DNA of 64,000 bases, taken from the NCBI GenBank assembly GCA_037178625.1, contig CM074136.1, positions 1,302,001 to 1,366,000 of the forward strand, given 5' to 3'. Under the pieces are notes generated by a model. That model ran no database searches. It was given only the letters and a program-made list of their open reading frames with translations, and was not told the DNA's origin. The stretch is from Skeletonema tropicum (lineage: Eukaryota; Bacillariophyta; Thalassiosirophyceae; Thalassiosirales; Thalassiosiraceae). The translations under genes and the position numbers were made by a program. This document shows, piece after piece, positions 1-11,612 of this stretch; positions within the stretch are counted from its first letter, which is position 1; every line of letters starts with the position of its first letter.

Positions 1-89
1 TTTTCCCGCCCGCGGCGATGGAGCAGACAACGGACTCGTCTCAGTCTCAGCCAACTAGATAGAAGTGGATACAAGTTTGCTAACGCTAA

Positions 90-121
90 TAGGTAGAGGT
101 AGAGGTAGAGGTAGAGGAGGG
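90..121. repeat. Short AGGTAG minisatellite
   Basis: About five tandem copies of the hexamer AGGTAG lie in the spacer before the first gene. No gene is visible in the first 256 bases. Confidence 0.8.
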
Positions 122-256
122 AAAGTCATAAAAAGCAAAGTAGTTTGTCTCTCCACAATGTCGAATGCGACGATGCGCATAGAATGTGATTAGGTCGTTA
201 AACATCCTGTCGGATGTTCGCTCACACTGCTGCCTTGCAGCGACATTTCATCCGAC

Positions 257-1150
257 TCAATCCTTGAAGAGTTGCTGCTCCGAATCAAATTTGGCCTTTG
301 CTTCTACAAATGAAAGGCAGTCATGCTTGTGTTCTTCCCAATCCTCCAGGGCACATTTTCGTGAACAATAATAAGATCGATTACATCGAGAGCATTTTAG
401 CATTTTACTGCGCTCAATCTTCCCATCGGGGAGGCTGCAACCATTAATTCCCTTGTAACTAAAATGACAGCAGATTCCCATCTTTTTCATGGATTTTACG
501 GCTTCGTATTTAGCATCCAAGCATGAGCAGGGAATGCGCTTCTGCAAGAAGCTGATGAGTGTACGTTCATCGCAAATGTCGTGGTGAAGCTCAAAGATCT
601 TTCTCATGTTCAATGAGGATTGGGCTTTGTTGAGGTAGACCGCTATGTATTGCTCATGGAAGTAAGCGACACAGGCGTACGTTCTTACTCTACCACGACC
701 GTAACTGTGTCCATCAAGAATGATTTGTGTAGCTTCGGCTATGAGGTTTGATGCAATCATTTCCCTCTTGGCCGGATCATTCGCGACATCAGGGAACTCC
801 TTCCGGGTAGCTTGGGTTGCCACGGATAACGACGTCGGCAAATCATCGGTGCGTGCAGCAGCAGCATCGAAATTAACTCCAAATTCGTTACAGTATGCCC
901 AAATCCTCACATCATGAGGAGCGAAGCCGTGATCGCATCCACGCCACCACGGGCGAAATTCACCCTTCTCAGCAACAGCAAGCTTTATGGCTTCCTCCAA
1001 AAGTGCATCCTCGTCAAACGATGATGGACTTGCGATATTGAGCTTCGCCACCCGGGCTTCAATTGACTCCTCGTGCTCTTTCTTTTCTTTGGCCGCTATA
1101 GCCTTCTTCTTCTTCTGCACTTTGCCTTTGCTCTTCCGTTTCTTTGGCAT
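257..1150 (-). CDS. MYND-type zinc finger protein
   Basis: A 297-residue single-exon protein. The N-terminus is a Lys-rich basic stretch (MPKKRKSKGK...), a plausible nuclear or nucleic-acid-binding tail, followed by a charged region. The middle (about 60-210) has no domain I recognise. The C-terminus (about 235-285) has a Cys/His array, CSRCNRSYYCSRKC followed by WEEHKHDC, which matches the MYND zinc-finger pattern. MYND fingers usually mediate protein-protein contacts. The arrangement of an unknown body with a C-terminal MYND finger is common in diatom gene sets, as I recall. The start is the first ATG, just before the basic tail. No intron is needed. No partner or pathway can be inferred from the neighbours. 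Confidence 0.8.
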   Translation of the reverse strand: MPKKRKSKGKVQKKKKAIAAKEKKEHEESIEARVAKLNIASPSSFDEDALLEEAIKLAVAEKGEFRPWWRGCDHGFAPHDVRIWAYCNEFGVNFDAAAARTDDLPTSLSVATQATRKEFPDVANDPAKREMIASNLIAEATQIILDGHSYGRGRVRTYACVAYFHEQYIAVYLNKAQSSLNMRKIFELHHDICDERTLISFLQKRIPCSCLDAKYEAVKSMKKMGICCHFSYKGINGCSLPDGKIERSKMLKCSRCNRSYYCSRKCALEDWEEHKHDCLSFVEAKAKFDSEQQLFKD

Positions 1151-1639
1151 CTTACTCGCCTGACGATGACGTGAACGTGACGCACCTCAATACCCAAAGT
1201 TTGATGGTGAAGGCGATGTCGCTGAAATCAAGAATGTTGCTGCGCTGGTCGAATGTCAAAAATTAAAATCATATCGTACAGTATTTTCGGTATCTATTGT
1301 ACCTTTATCTTCATCTGTCGAATTTTTTCACCTTGAGTCGATTCATTCATCAGCTCGAAGAGAGCATCAGCTTCTTCAGTGTCCACACTCTGGCCACACC
1401 ACACAGATAGAAAGAGTCGACTTTTCCAACGCAAATATTTTCTGTGACAACAAAGTGACTGTTCATACGCTCTCTGCGAAGTATGATACATTCACAGTTT
1501 CTCCATCTTCATCTCGGCATAGAACTATGATGATACACGGAGCATTCAGACCACCTCGCGGCAGCTCACAAATGTCGCATGACAAGTTAAGTTCCTGAAT
1601 GACAAGGTAAGTCAGGATGGCAGGTTAGGTAATGTACGC
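1151..1639. other. Spacer without a recognisable gene
   Basis: A 65-codon minus-strand frame at 1294-1491 is open but has no recognisable motif or coding-like composition. I see no RNA gene or terminal repeat. Confidence 0.4.
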
Positions 1640-2190
1640 TTGTCGCTGGAGGCTCAGCTTGATGTAAACTGTGATCAGGCTACAAAAGCAAAACGAGCTC
1701 TTTTGCGTGCGTTCAATTCTTTTTCGATCCATTTAGACGCACTCATCCCTCAAATGGAAGCGGCTGTGGTGGTTATTGACAAAAAACAGACAGCAGACAT
1801 GGAGCTACAGGTATCATATATTGATATTCTATGCGGAGAAGGTTTGCTTCCTCTGACTTCTGGCTCCACCGTATTGGAGACGCTTCGGGACGTTATCGAC
1901 TTTGGATGCCATAGTAACCAGTGTTCCGGATTCACCAGTGTGACAAAGAAGCCCCTATTCTCTAGAGTCCGTGTCCTAACTGCGAGTGTTACGAAAAAGC
2001 CGACCACTAACATCGGTGCAAAGCAAGATCCGTATCAGGAGGAGCCTCCCACAAGATAGCCTTTGTTAATCTAAAGGATGCCTGCTTATCTTTCCACAAA
2101 ACGAAGGGTTTGAAAGTATCAGCTTCGAGGGCGCAAATCAAGAAAAAGGAAGCAAGACATTATGCTGTGGCCAGGATCATGTCTGATTTG
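1640..2190 (+). pseudogene. Possible decayed coding remnant, unknown family
   Basis: An open frame from 1640 to 2059 (no ATG at its start) encodes a helical-looking segment (SLEAQLDVNCDQATKAKRAL...). Immediately after its stop, another frame (about 2045-2190) carries a Lys/Arg-rich stretch (VNLKDACLSFHKTKGLKVS...). The composition of both looks coding, and they would join through a 1-nt shift near 2050. I recognise no family. It may be an exon fragment, a mobile-element remnant or chance. Confidence 0.25.
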
Positions 2191-2212
2191 GTACGAATAA
2201 GTAGGCGCATCA

Positions 2213-3885
2213 TTATCTTACAGACGTGCCTAATTGCTTGTATAAAGGCGACACCTTGTCCCATCTGCGCATAATTTCATATACGATTGACAAGGCTTTG
2301 GCATAATCCTCGTCTTCTTCCGTCAACCGTGAATATTTTTGTACAACTTCAAGTAAACGAGGTAAGAGGTTTATAGCAATGCCTCCAAAATGCTGCACAT
2401 TTGATATTGTTTTGTTTCTTATTGAGAGGATACTGTATAGTTTTACAGCCCTATTGATTTCTCTGGCTTCACTGTTAGTCAGAGCCACGTTGTTCACCGT
2501 CATATGGAAATCAGCATTTACGGAACAGCTGTGATTTGAATCAGCGACTGAGTTGAGGCTGCATTCATCGTATAGTGCACGTTGCAATGCTGCAGTTCCA
2601 TCATCTCCAATATTACGGTTCCCTTCTATATCCAGATGACTCAACTTTGTGTTACTACGAAGAGCATTTGCAATCAATCCAACATCATTGTCATCCAAAT
2701 CATTTCCGTCGAGACGAAGATCTGTTAGTCTTGGATTAGTTGCCAGGAAATTTGTCAATGGTGTGCACACATTGAAGCCAGTCTGGGAGCCACGAAGATG
2801 GTTTCCAGGCATGTACAGTCTTTTTAACTTCAAGTCGCCGTCCCCCCTTAACAGTAAGTGAAGCATGTAATCTCCCAAGCCATCACTGAAGCATTCATCG
2901 AATGTGACCTCCACTAGGGAAGGACAACGATGTATGGCCGAGGAAAGCTTGGCAATATCATTCCTGTCCATATCTTGAATGTTAAAAAATTCTAGCTGTT
3001 GTAAATATTTGTTGCTGTCCATCAAAGCTGCAATTGTTTTCATGCCACCATAAAAATACGATGCCTGAGTCCAAAGCAAAAGCGTTTGAATGGCATGCTC
3101 ATCAATGCTTCTTTGATGATCTGGGTATTATCACGGTTCAGTTGGACGGTATGAAAAATGATGAACGTCACAGTATCATCGGGCAACATGTCAAGTGCAG
3201 GTTTGAATTGCTTCAATGCAGCAGCAAACTCCTTCCAGTGACGAGACAATTCTTTACTAACAGTTTCGTCAACTGAGGGAAGGTCCCCATCGATACTAAT
3301 ATGCAAACGTATCCCCTTATATCCAGGAACATTGTCACCGTCATCTGGAAAATCACCTCTCCTCAGGGCTACGGTGTTCCTTTTTAGCAACTGACAAGTT
3401 CGGTAGATATAGTCAACCTCGATAGTTCGGAAACCACGTGTGAATAATCCGCTCTCCGAAGATATAGAAGCTGAGTACTCCCACGTTTGGTTTCGTATCA
3501 GCATCTCATGAAACTTGAGTGTTTTGCTAATGTGATCCTTCTCCTTCCTTGATTGTGATGTCAACTTTAAAATAGTTTCAAGAGAGCTGCACTTCCTTTC
3601 CAACTGTTCACATCGACTCTCTAAGCTACCCACTGTGGCTAGCTTCTCCTCCATCCGCATCATTATTTTTTCCATTCGATCCATTTTTGAAAGAGATTGC
3701 TGCATTAAATTTTCATTGCTGGGCGGCCTTGACGATGCATCATCACGTCGCCCTAAAAAATATCCAAACCATGAAGATAGAAAGCCGCCGCCATTGTGGC
3801 TGACTGCGTTCATATCATGTGCATTATCCGTTGTGGCCTGGCCATCACTTGTCTTGCGCTTCTTTTTCCTATCATTTTCCATCAC
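2213..3885 (-). pseudogene. Coiled-coil/leucine-rich-repeat protein, frame broken
   Basis: Two overlapping minus-strand frames (3885-3040, then 3079-2213) together match the intact LRR gene at 61549-63198 end to end. The first encodes a basic N-terminus, a coiled coil (LDRM..IMMRMEEKLATVGSLE) and the domain containing WKEFAAALKQFKPALDMLPDD. The second encodes LRRs (for example LTDLRLDGNDLDDNDVGLIANALRSN) and a C-terminal tail (RLTEEDEDYAKALSIVYEIMRRWDKVS). The frame changes at about 3050, at a five-T run just before GGMKTIA. A one-base loss in the T run would explain it, so this is either a real pseudogene or an assembly indel. The intact paralogue sits 58 kb away on the opposite strand. LRRs are generally protein-binding; the ligand is unknown. 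Confidence 0.75.
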
Positions 3886-4684
3886 GGAGGTTAGTACGTC
3901 ACTTCATCTACGAAGGGTAACGCGTAATGGTTTGCTGAATTGCTTGGAAGTTTGCTGATATCTGATAAGTTGCCATGGAGTTTGTTTCTGTGCCGGTAGC
4001 TAGCCGGCCTGGTGGAAGTGGGGGTACCGGGTTAAGGTTATTTGCTACGCACGTGGATTACGCGTAGATCGAACCTGTCTCAATCCCACGGTATTCAACT
4101 TTGTCCGCCCTTCGCCTGGCTGAATGGAACTGCAAGTTTGATGGGCACTTGGTTTCCTCTTCTTGCTAATGCTGTATCTGCAGCTGTGGCGGCTCGGATC
4201 TATCTCCTCGGATGACTTCATAACCTCTCTCTCTAGAGAATACTCCTCTTCTTCTTCGAGCAAGAACATGTAGAGTTAGAGAGACGTCAAGGTCAAGTGC
4301 TCGCACTTGAACTTGAGTTGTAATACGAGAGAGTTCAAGCTATTTTCTAATAATTTCTACAATTTCTAGTACATTCCAAACCAAGAACCCGACTTTGAAA
4401 ATGGGTGTCAAGTATAATCGCGCCGACTACTTCTATCTGCGCATCTTGATGCAGCCACGAATGTGTCTGTGACCTGTGACGATGACTCTGCGAGATGACA
4501 GCTGTGACGATGTAACTACAACCCATCCTAATCCCGTGGAAGACGAGCTGGGTCTTTTTGGCTTGAGATAGACTAGTTTCGCCAATTGACAACGATGACC
4601 TTTCGTCAATTGTCGTCAGCAGATACTCCAAGTACACAGGTACAGCTACAACTAAAATATCTGCTGGAAATACTCTCATCGCAA
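3886..4684. other. Spacer; no convincing gene
   Basis: Minus-strand open frames at 4045-4269 and 4347-4679 have no recognisable motif. The second lies just past the stop of the kinase/AAA gene and is probably its 3' UTR. A short CTCTCTCTCTAGAGA motif occurs near 4229. Confidence 0.4.
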
Positions 4685-7600
4685 CTATGTTCTTCCATTT
4701 GTCATTTTCTTTGCTTGGGTAGACACAAAATTCTCAGCGCCGACGGATATCGAAGAAAATCTACCTTGAACAAACTTGAACAGACAGTCACACTTCCCAA
4801 ACGCTCCCTTTGAAGAGGAGAAATATGGGCGGAGTTAGTGATTGCAATTGCAGTATAAAAGAAAGGAACAATACATCGACAACTTACCCAATCATGATAC
4901 TTTTCATGTGCCAGCAAAAAATATTCCATTGCTTTTTCAGCATCTCCGATATCCAAATAGAAGTATGCTGCTAACTCGCAAGCCAAAGCTTCTTCATGCA
5001 AAAACTATAGGATAGCAGTTAGTAAAGGACGGTTTCATAAGGCGAACAAGAAGTGCTCCCTAGAGAGTCGATTCACTTCAATCTCTTCTTACCTTGTGAT
5101 CCTTCGCTGATGATATTGCTTTCTCATAAAACAATTTAGCCCTATCAAAATCGCTGTTGCAGTATGATTCCTCTGCCTCCAACATGTACCAATTATTCTC
5201 ATATGACCACTGAGAAGATTCTGCCCATTTCTTCATTGCTAACTTGCTTCTTTTACCCCTTTCATGCCAGTGTTGCCCATCTCTCGACTCTCTAGCCAAC
5301 CAGAAAGAAATGAGACCAATATAAAATGCATGTCGAGAATGCGCAACTAACAAAACGGGCCAATTACTGACAATGCAGTCCAAGTATTTCTCCGTGTACT
5401 TTTTGGAATCATCGTATAATCGATACAGAAAGCTAATGTATGCATTTTGGAAGTAGTATGACGTCATGACGCTATTGTTTGTTGCAAGAATGTTTTCTTC
5501 GTCGGCAGAAGCATTCTTTGGCTTTTCTTTTGTACCAATCAACTTCAACACAGAACGCTGGCCAATCTGCAATTGTACCATGAATACCAGCATCTTTCTG
5601 TTGTACATGAAGCTCACCCCTTCATCGCATTTTTCATTCAGCTTTTGCAAGTTTATACCAGCATGATTAGCGTTAAGGCAGAAAAACGCAAGGTTGAGCG
5701 AAGCTTGAATGATATCGCCCGACGACATTGCAGCAGCAAAGCCCTCATTGTGATATTCCAATGTGGCTTGAAGCGGCTCAACGTATGATCTGACTTGCGT
5801 ACCAATGGCAATGACCTCTCCGGCACTTTTCCTTGATCCTACTTTGTTAAGTAAGGCGCTTGCAAGTTTAACGTATTGGTAACCCTCACTGATATATCCC
5901 AGCTTGGCCATATAAGAGCCAAGGTGCACAAAACCTACAGGGGACACAGGGCTCATGCCGTGTAAAAGTGAAAGTTGAATAATTCGTTGCATCACATAAG
6001 GGCCTGATTCGGGCCTGATTTGACTCATCCCTAACTCCAACTTGCCCAAAAACTTCATTGCAATGATCATAGTTGGATCGGTCATTGGCCTTGTATTCAA
6101 TATTTCATCATCAGTATAACTTGACAGTAGATCTTTCGTCTCTTGTACGCAAACCTCCACACTAGATTCATGTCCTCTTACGTGAATACCAAGGTTTGCC
6201 AAAATATCAAGTCCCTTTTCTATCGATTCGGGTAGTCTCGATGAAAAAGCTAATGCGCATGTGAAGAAATACATGGTATTGAGCTTTTCCTCGTACGATC
6301 GCCCATATTTCATCACTTGTTCAGAAAGGACTTTCAAACTGACTATGTCACCGTTCGTAAGAGCACATTTCGCTGCCATTTCAAACAGCTCTAAACTCAA
6401 TGCGTAGTGCTCCTCCCAATGCTTCTTCCGAAGAAAAGATATCCCATTATCAAAATAAGAGTATGCCGCTGAAAAATCGGACATCTCCATTGACTTCTTA
6501 CCGGCCTGTAAATTGAGATTAGCAACTACAGCATTCTGACTTTTATCTTGGACGGCTTCAGGACCTGCCAAATTGATTTGATTCACAGCCGTTAGCAGAT
6601 TGCTATCGTCTTCCTCTTCAGCCGACAAAGGTGCCAGAGCCATACCATAGCTGAAGTGAAAATGGCATCGATCAAGGAAATTCATCATGTTGTATGCCGC
6701 TTCTTGGATACGGTCATGGCTAAATTGGTACCGACCATCTTTCTTGTCCAGTAATCCTTCTTCTGCTGCAATGTCGAGATTTGTGAGATACTGCTTATGG
6801 AGAACTCTCTCCAGAGTTTCGATGAAAGCACTTTCTGCCGAAGATCCAAAACATGACAAAACACATAGTGATGATTTGACGTCTTCAGATAACGCTTCGA
6901 TCGAATGGGTAAAAAATATTGCTACATCATCTGGCAACTTTTGGCATTTGATCTTCTCTAAGTCCCACTCCCACCGCCGCCGGCTCAAGCTTGGACGTAA
7001 GAGACCTTCCTTGCTAAGCGAAACCATCAGCCTCGACACGAAGAGGAGATTCCCCTTCGTCTTGTGGTATATCACACTCGACAGAGGTCGAGTGAGACGT
7101 GGTGATAGACATAGGTTCTCCGAGATCATTGTGTCTAAGGTCTCTTCGTCCATGAAATCAAGATGAACGTCAGTAGATCTGGCGTTCAAGAGGTCGCTAT
7201 TACATATTGTTTTCCAGAGAGGATTAGTGTTGTGGGTCTCCCCATCACGATAGCATCCTAAGAAGAAAAAATGTGTGATTTGAGAAGCGAGGCCACCGGT
7301 AAGTAAGAGTTGATTCACAGCCGCAATGGAAGCAGAATCTGCCCACTGCAAGTCATCAAGGAACAAAGTTACGGGGGCACCAAATGAACTGGATATCACT
7401 TCCACAAACCGACACAGCAGGTATTGAAGTCGTTTCTGAGCGTTTGTGCAGCCCTCATCACGACCAATGCAACTCACATCCAGACTTAGGATGTTTGCCA
7501 AGTTGGGTATTAGCTTGATCAAATGATAGGCATCTCTTCCCAACACATTATTCAGCTGATGAGCTAGCATTTGCTTCGATGACGCAAGTTCACTACTCTG

Positions 7601-8860
7601 CAACAAAATGCCACAAAATTGATTGAATGCTGATGCCAGAGCACTGAACGGTTTGCCTTGCTGAAGTTGGTCAAACTTTCCGGATAAAAAGATTCCACCA
7701 CCTGCTACCACGTACTTCCCGAATTTATATGCCAAGAGTGATTTGCCTGTTCCTGATTGACCAGATATTGTTACTAGCTCGCTGTCACCTGATACTGTTC
7801 GTCTGTAAGCATCCTTGATAATGGATAGTTCGGTATTTCTACCAAAGATGTCTCCAGACTGCAATCCAGTCGTTGATAATCTACTCATGTTTAGATCATA
7901 AAGATAGACAGAGGGTTTATTGAGCATGAGCTGAAGATCATCTCTCACTTCAGATATATCACTGTACGTTTCATCTTTCCGATGAGCGCCATTGGCGCAA
8001 TCCAGCATGTTGGCAATCAAATCACACACCGACATCGGGACACCTTTCTCGATCAAAGGCTCCACAGAGACTGAGCACATATTGTAGTTTTCATTTTGAA
8101 TTCGCTTCTTCCTCGTTCCATCCCCACCCCGGGCAGCCGTGTTGGAAGTACCGTCATCATCCGACCAGTTGAAATCGCTCAACAAGTTTTGATACACGCT
8201 GAGCTCACCAGCAAGATCAACGGTTCTGTCTTGGCGAAAAGGGTTAGAGCCTTCAAAAAATTCATCCATCTCAATCTCATTCGGAGTCGTCTTCCATGTT
8301 TGTTTCTGCCCCAGCTCAGTAGGCCGCTCCCCCCTTGAGAATATTTCAAAGAAAACTATCCCAAGAGAATATAATGTCCCATCCATTTGCGTTGTATTTT
8401 TTGTCCTATCAAACAAGGATGGCAATATTTCTACGCTAATGTCATCATCATCCGAGGAAACAGTATCATGTACAATTTCCGTGCCATCTTTCTTCCAGCT
8501 GTTCGACTTCAAGTTGACTACAATACTATCTATCCAATCAAAGTGTAACGTAGGCGAACGGCCGGTCTCTTCCTTTATTACTTTGCAAACCTTCTCGGTA
8601 AGAGAGCAGGTGAGCCGCAGTGCCAGAATTAAGTAATCGGCAGACGATGCGGTCGTAGGATTGTCAGTATTCCAAAATTGCTGGATCCACTCAGTGATTG
8701 GTATGCGCTGTCCGCCCGATCCTGTTCCTGACATGCTAGTGTCTATCATTTGCGCGTGTCGGAAGGCCGACATTTGCCCAATGTACTTCTCAAATAAATT
8801 ATGGCATAGTGCAGTAGGCGTAGAGCCAATCATAAAATGAGGGGCCAGGGATAAAAGCAT
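4685..8860 (-). CDS. Kinase-like/AAA ATPase/TPR signalling protein of cyanobacterial trifunctional type
   Basis: Three exons: 8860-5093, 5004-4888 and 4807-4685 (introns 88 and 80 nt), about 1335 residues. Residues about 1-330 resemble a degenerate protein-kinase region: SLGIVFFEIFSRGERP is like a kinase subdomain IX helix, but no N-lobe or catalytic loop is visible. Then comes an ATPase module: Walker A GQSGTGKS near residue 370 and a Walker B-like stretch TLFLDDLQWADS near 500, as in MalT/AAA-16 STAND ATPases. The last half is helical/TPR-like. It ends in the exon 2 segment FLHEEALACELAAYFYLDIG joined to WGAFGKCDCL, which matches the end of the TPR domain in cyanobacterial Ser/Thr kinase-ATPase-histidine kinase proteins. 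Those continue into GAF and histidine kinase (or cyclase) domains; this one stops about 25 residues later. An in-frame TAA precedes the ATG, though an upstream N-lobe exon is possible. Likely a cytosolic signalling scaffold. Confidence 0.75.
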
Positions 8861-9064
8861 AAAGCATGTTTAGAAGATGTTGTCATCATGGGAACCTTTT
8901 CGAGAAGAGAATGGATATGAGTGGTACCGTTTAGCGAATTTGAGGCCTATCCGCCCAAAACAGCGATTCAACGTAGGAATAGTAGGAAGAATTATTACTT
9001 TAAGCAGGCACATAAGTAGTACAGGTTCCCGTGAGTACAGCTAAGCCTCGGTCCTTCGGTGACC

Positions 9065-9505
9065 ACTTCCCAAACGCGGGCGGAGTTAGAGATTTAAATA
9101 GAAGAAAGGAACAGTATATCGACAACTTACCCATTCATAATACTTTTCATGTGCCAACAAGAAATACTGCATTGTATGTAACAGAAAATTTAAAGTACGA
9201 CTAGTGGGCCCTCAAGAGGCGACATTATCTACAGCTAAGTGATAACGAACATGTGCTGCAGTAGCTATTATTTCCCAGATCGCACCCTTTTTCAGCATCT
9301 CCGACATCCAAATAGAAGTATGCTGCTAACTCACAAGCCAAAGCTCATGTTCATGTACAAACTAAAACTAAGGAATAGCAGTTAGTAAAGGACGGTTTCA
9401 TCAGGCGAACAAGAAGTGATCTCTAGTCAATTCACTTCAAGAATCTCCTTGTGATCCTTCGCTGATGATATTACTTTCTCATAAAATAATTTAGCCGTTG
9501 AGCTT
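9065..9505 (-). pseudogene. Degraded duplicate of the 3' end of the kinase/AAA/TPR gene
   Basis: This stretch repeats about 4795-5140 with many substitutions: the exon 3 start, the intron, exon 2 and the end of exon 1 are in the same order and orientation. Around 9176-9288 the copy has about 113 bp of unrelated DNA inside the exon 2 equivalent, and short insertions disrupt the copy of HEEALACEL. It cannot encode a functional product. The segment lies just upstream of the parent gene's 5' end, as expected for an old local tandem duplication. Confidence 0.8.
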
Positions 9506-10683
9506 ATACAATACCAAGGTTCCCTCCTTTTACATTTACATTTACATACCTCAATGTAACCGCTATCCATTTACTCTTGGTCGCGCAGACCTCATCAATG
9601 ATACCTCACGGACGTCAGTCACCCATAAATACGCCAATAGTGGCCCAATTTTATGATTCCAAGAGCAGTGTCAATCTCAACAGAGAGGAAGAGTCTGCCC
9701 AATTTCCGGTGTTTTGGGGTGATTGGCTTGGTTTCGTGCAACTTTTGTGACGTAATCGTGTGTCATAAGTCACAACTCTGTTGACACACCTATGCGCCAC
9801 CATAAAACTTTTGTTCGTTGTAGAGACTCTCTAGAGAGAGCAATCACGCTTTTGTTTATCCATCAACCAAAACACAAAGCGCCGTAGAAGACCCACTTAT
9901 GACAAGTGTCAAAACACTTCAATCGAGGACACTCACGGCAGTAGTGATGCTATCAGTGCAAAAGACGATAACATTTGATCAGTTCTCTAGAGCTAAGCAA
10001 AGTAGCTGCCTGATTGATGAGCTGGCAAAAAGCTCAGCAGCTTAGCCGTTCGGAGTCGCTTGATTGTAGGGTGGAATGTTAGAAGAGGACATGGCCTGAT
10101 GGATCTTTGGCCGTGGCATAATTGTGTGGGGTAACACCCGATGTTTAACGAGATTGACAAAACCACGGAGAGCGTGTCGTCTCGGAAACTACTTGGACAC
10201 TGATGAGCTGGCAAAAGCTCAGCAGCATCGCCTACGGCTAATCGGCCGAGGCAACTACAGATGGCAAAAGAGCAGACGTATTGAATGCATAACCATGTGT
10301 TCAAGTAGAATGAGCCGAGCTCTTAGCTATCTAGTGGAGGATCATCGTCGGATCTCGCGGTCTGACCTCTGACCGCTTGATGGGCAAAATGCCAACATCA
10401 TCACTGATTGAGTCTAACAGTTGAGTGCATCCATGTATATTTGATTTCGTTTTAAATTCGAAATTATGTATGCCATTAGAGTAATATACTCCTTTCTAAA
10501 TCCGACTCTACTTTTGAAAGTCTCCACCAAGAAGTGGTTGTTCAAATCATCGTGAGGAAAAGTACAAAAGGCAATGTGCTTGATTGAAATGACCTCTCCG
10601 TAGAGCCATGAAACGCAGTAACATATAGAAATGTTACAGGTTGCACAATTAAAAGCACACACTACCGTCCGCCCATAATACTT
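9506..10683. other. Spacer; local short repeats, no gene recognised
   Basis: A roughly 25-bp segment containing GAGCTGGCAAAAGCTCAGC occurs near 10017 and again near 10205. A CTCTCTAGAGAG motif lies near 9828. Open frames at 9993-10372 and 10414-10662 show no family motif. Confidence 0.4.
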
Positions 10684-11445
10684 CTAATTCACCATCTCAA
10701 CAAAAACATCCTCTGCAATAGCAAACAAAACTCTCACTCCCACCAATATAACCAATGTCGAAATAAGAGTCACAATAATGAATGGAGTCGGTGGTACATA
10801 TCCCTTAATCGCTCCCCTCAAAGCAATACCCAATGGTACAGCAACAGCCCAACCTTTTACCACCTTGATCCCAGTAGAAACGATGACATTGCTTTCGTCG
10901 GATGTGTCATCTGGTGAATACACACCTGTCAAGGGTGAAGTGCTCAACCAGGCGGTAACAAATGGAAAGGCTGTGATTAGTACCGCAAGGATGTCAAGAT
11001 CTCCGTTGGCACTATGTGATGATTTACCAATTGCTGCGAAAACCACCAGACTAATTGTGTCGATTACCGCAAGAAGGGGGCGATTGATTGGGGTGTATAT
11101 CTTCTGCAATCCGCCGCTGCTGCTGCTGTCGGCAGGAGAATCATTGTTGCTCTCCGGCTCCACTGCAAATAGAGAGGTTGTCAATTTTTGCCTTTGTTGA
11201 TTGTTTTGTTTCAGAGATAAGTAGTTACTGCTCGTATGATGTGTTGAAGTTGTAATCGCTGCCCGAGGTGAACGGAGGACATTCGTTCTTCGTGCATTTC
11301 CTGCAAATTGTGTCACAGTAGGAGTAGAAAACCCGTCGACCGTTGAAATGGTAGCCAGGGTCGACAATAGTAACAGCAGTGTTGCTAATGTCGCTGCCGC
11401 TGGGCGGAGGTGACTGCGAAGGGAAGAAGACTTCATCATGATCAT
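10684..11445 (-). CDS. Plastid-targeted DUF3054 membrane protein
   Basis: A 253-residue single-exon protein. Residues 1-38 form a signal peptide (LATLLLLLSTLATISTVDG) followed by F-S-T-P, the aromatic-at-cleavage-site motif of diatom bipartite plastid presequences. A Ser/Thr/Asn-rich transit-like region runs to about 115. The mature part has four hydrophobic segments and the DUF3054 signatures: LAVIDTISLVVFAAIGKSSH, then AFPFVTAWL, then a conserved Gly-rich membrane helix. DUF3054 proteins occur in cyanobacteria, actinobacteria and plastids, and have no known biochemical function that I can name. The predicted location is a plastid inner or thylakoid membrane. The gene is divergent from the cap methyltransferase, with only 167 bp between the two starts, so the promoters probably share this spacer. 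Confidence 0.8.
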   Translation of the reverse strand: MIMMKSSSLRSHLRPAAATLATLLLLLSTLATISTVDGFSTPTVTQFAGNARRTNVLRSPRAAITTSTHHTSSNYLSLKQNNQQRQKLTTSLFAVEPESNNDSPADSSSSGGLQKIYTPINRPLLAVIDTISLVVFAAIGKSSHSANGDLDILAVLITAFPFVTAWLSTSPLTGVYSPDDTSDESNVIVSTGIKVVKGWAVAVPLGIALRGAIKGYVPPTPFIIVTLISTLVILVGVRVLFAIAEDVFVEMVN

Positions 11446-11612
11446 GCTGACGACACAAAAATGAAAGATTGACGGAGTATGTGATAAATGGCGGGAGATC
11501 TATCTCCCGCCACAAAATCTATGGGAGACGGGAGACATGCGACATGTAAGATGTAAGTATGCGTCAAAAATATATCGACATGAACCATGTGAGATTGTGG
11601 CAGTAGTAAACG

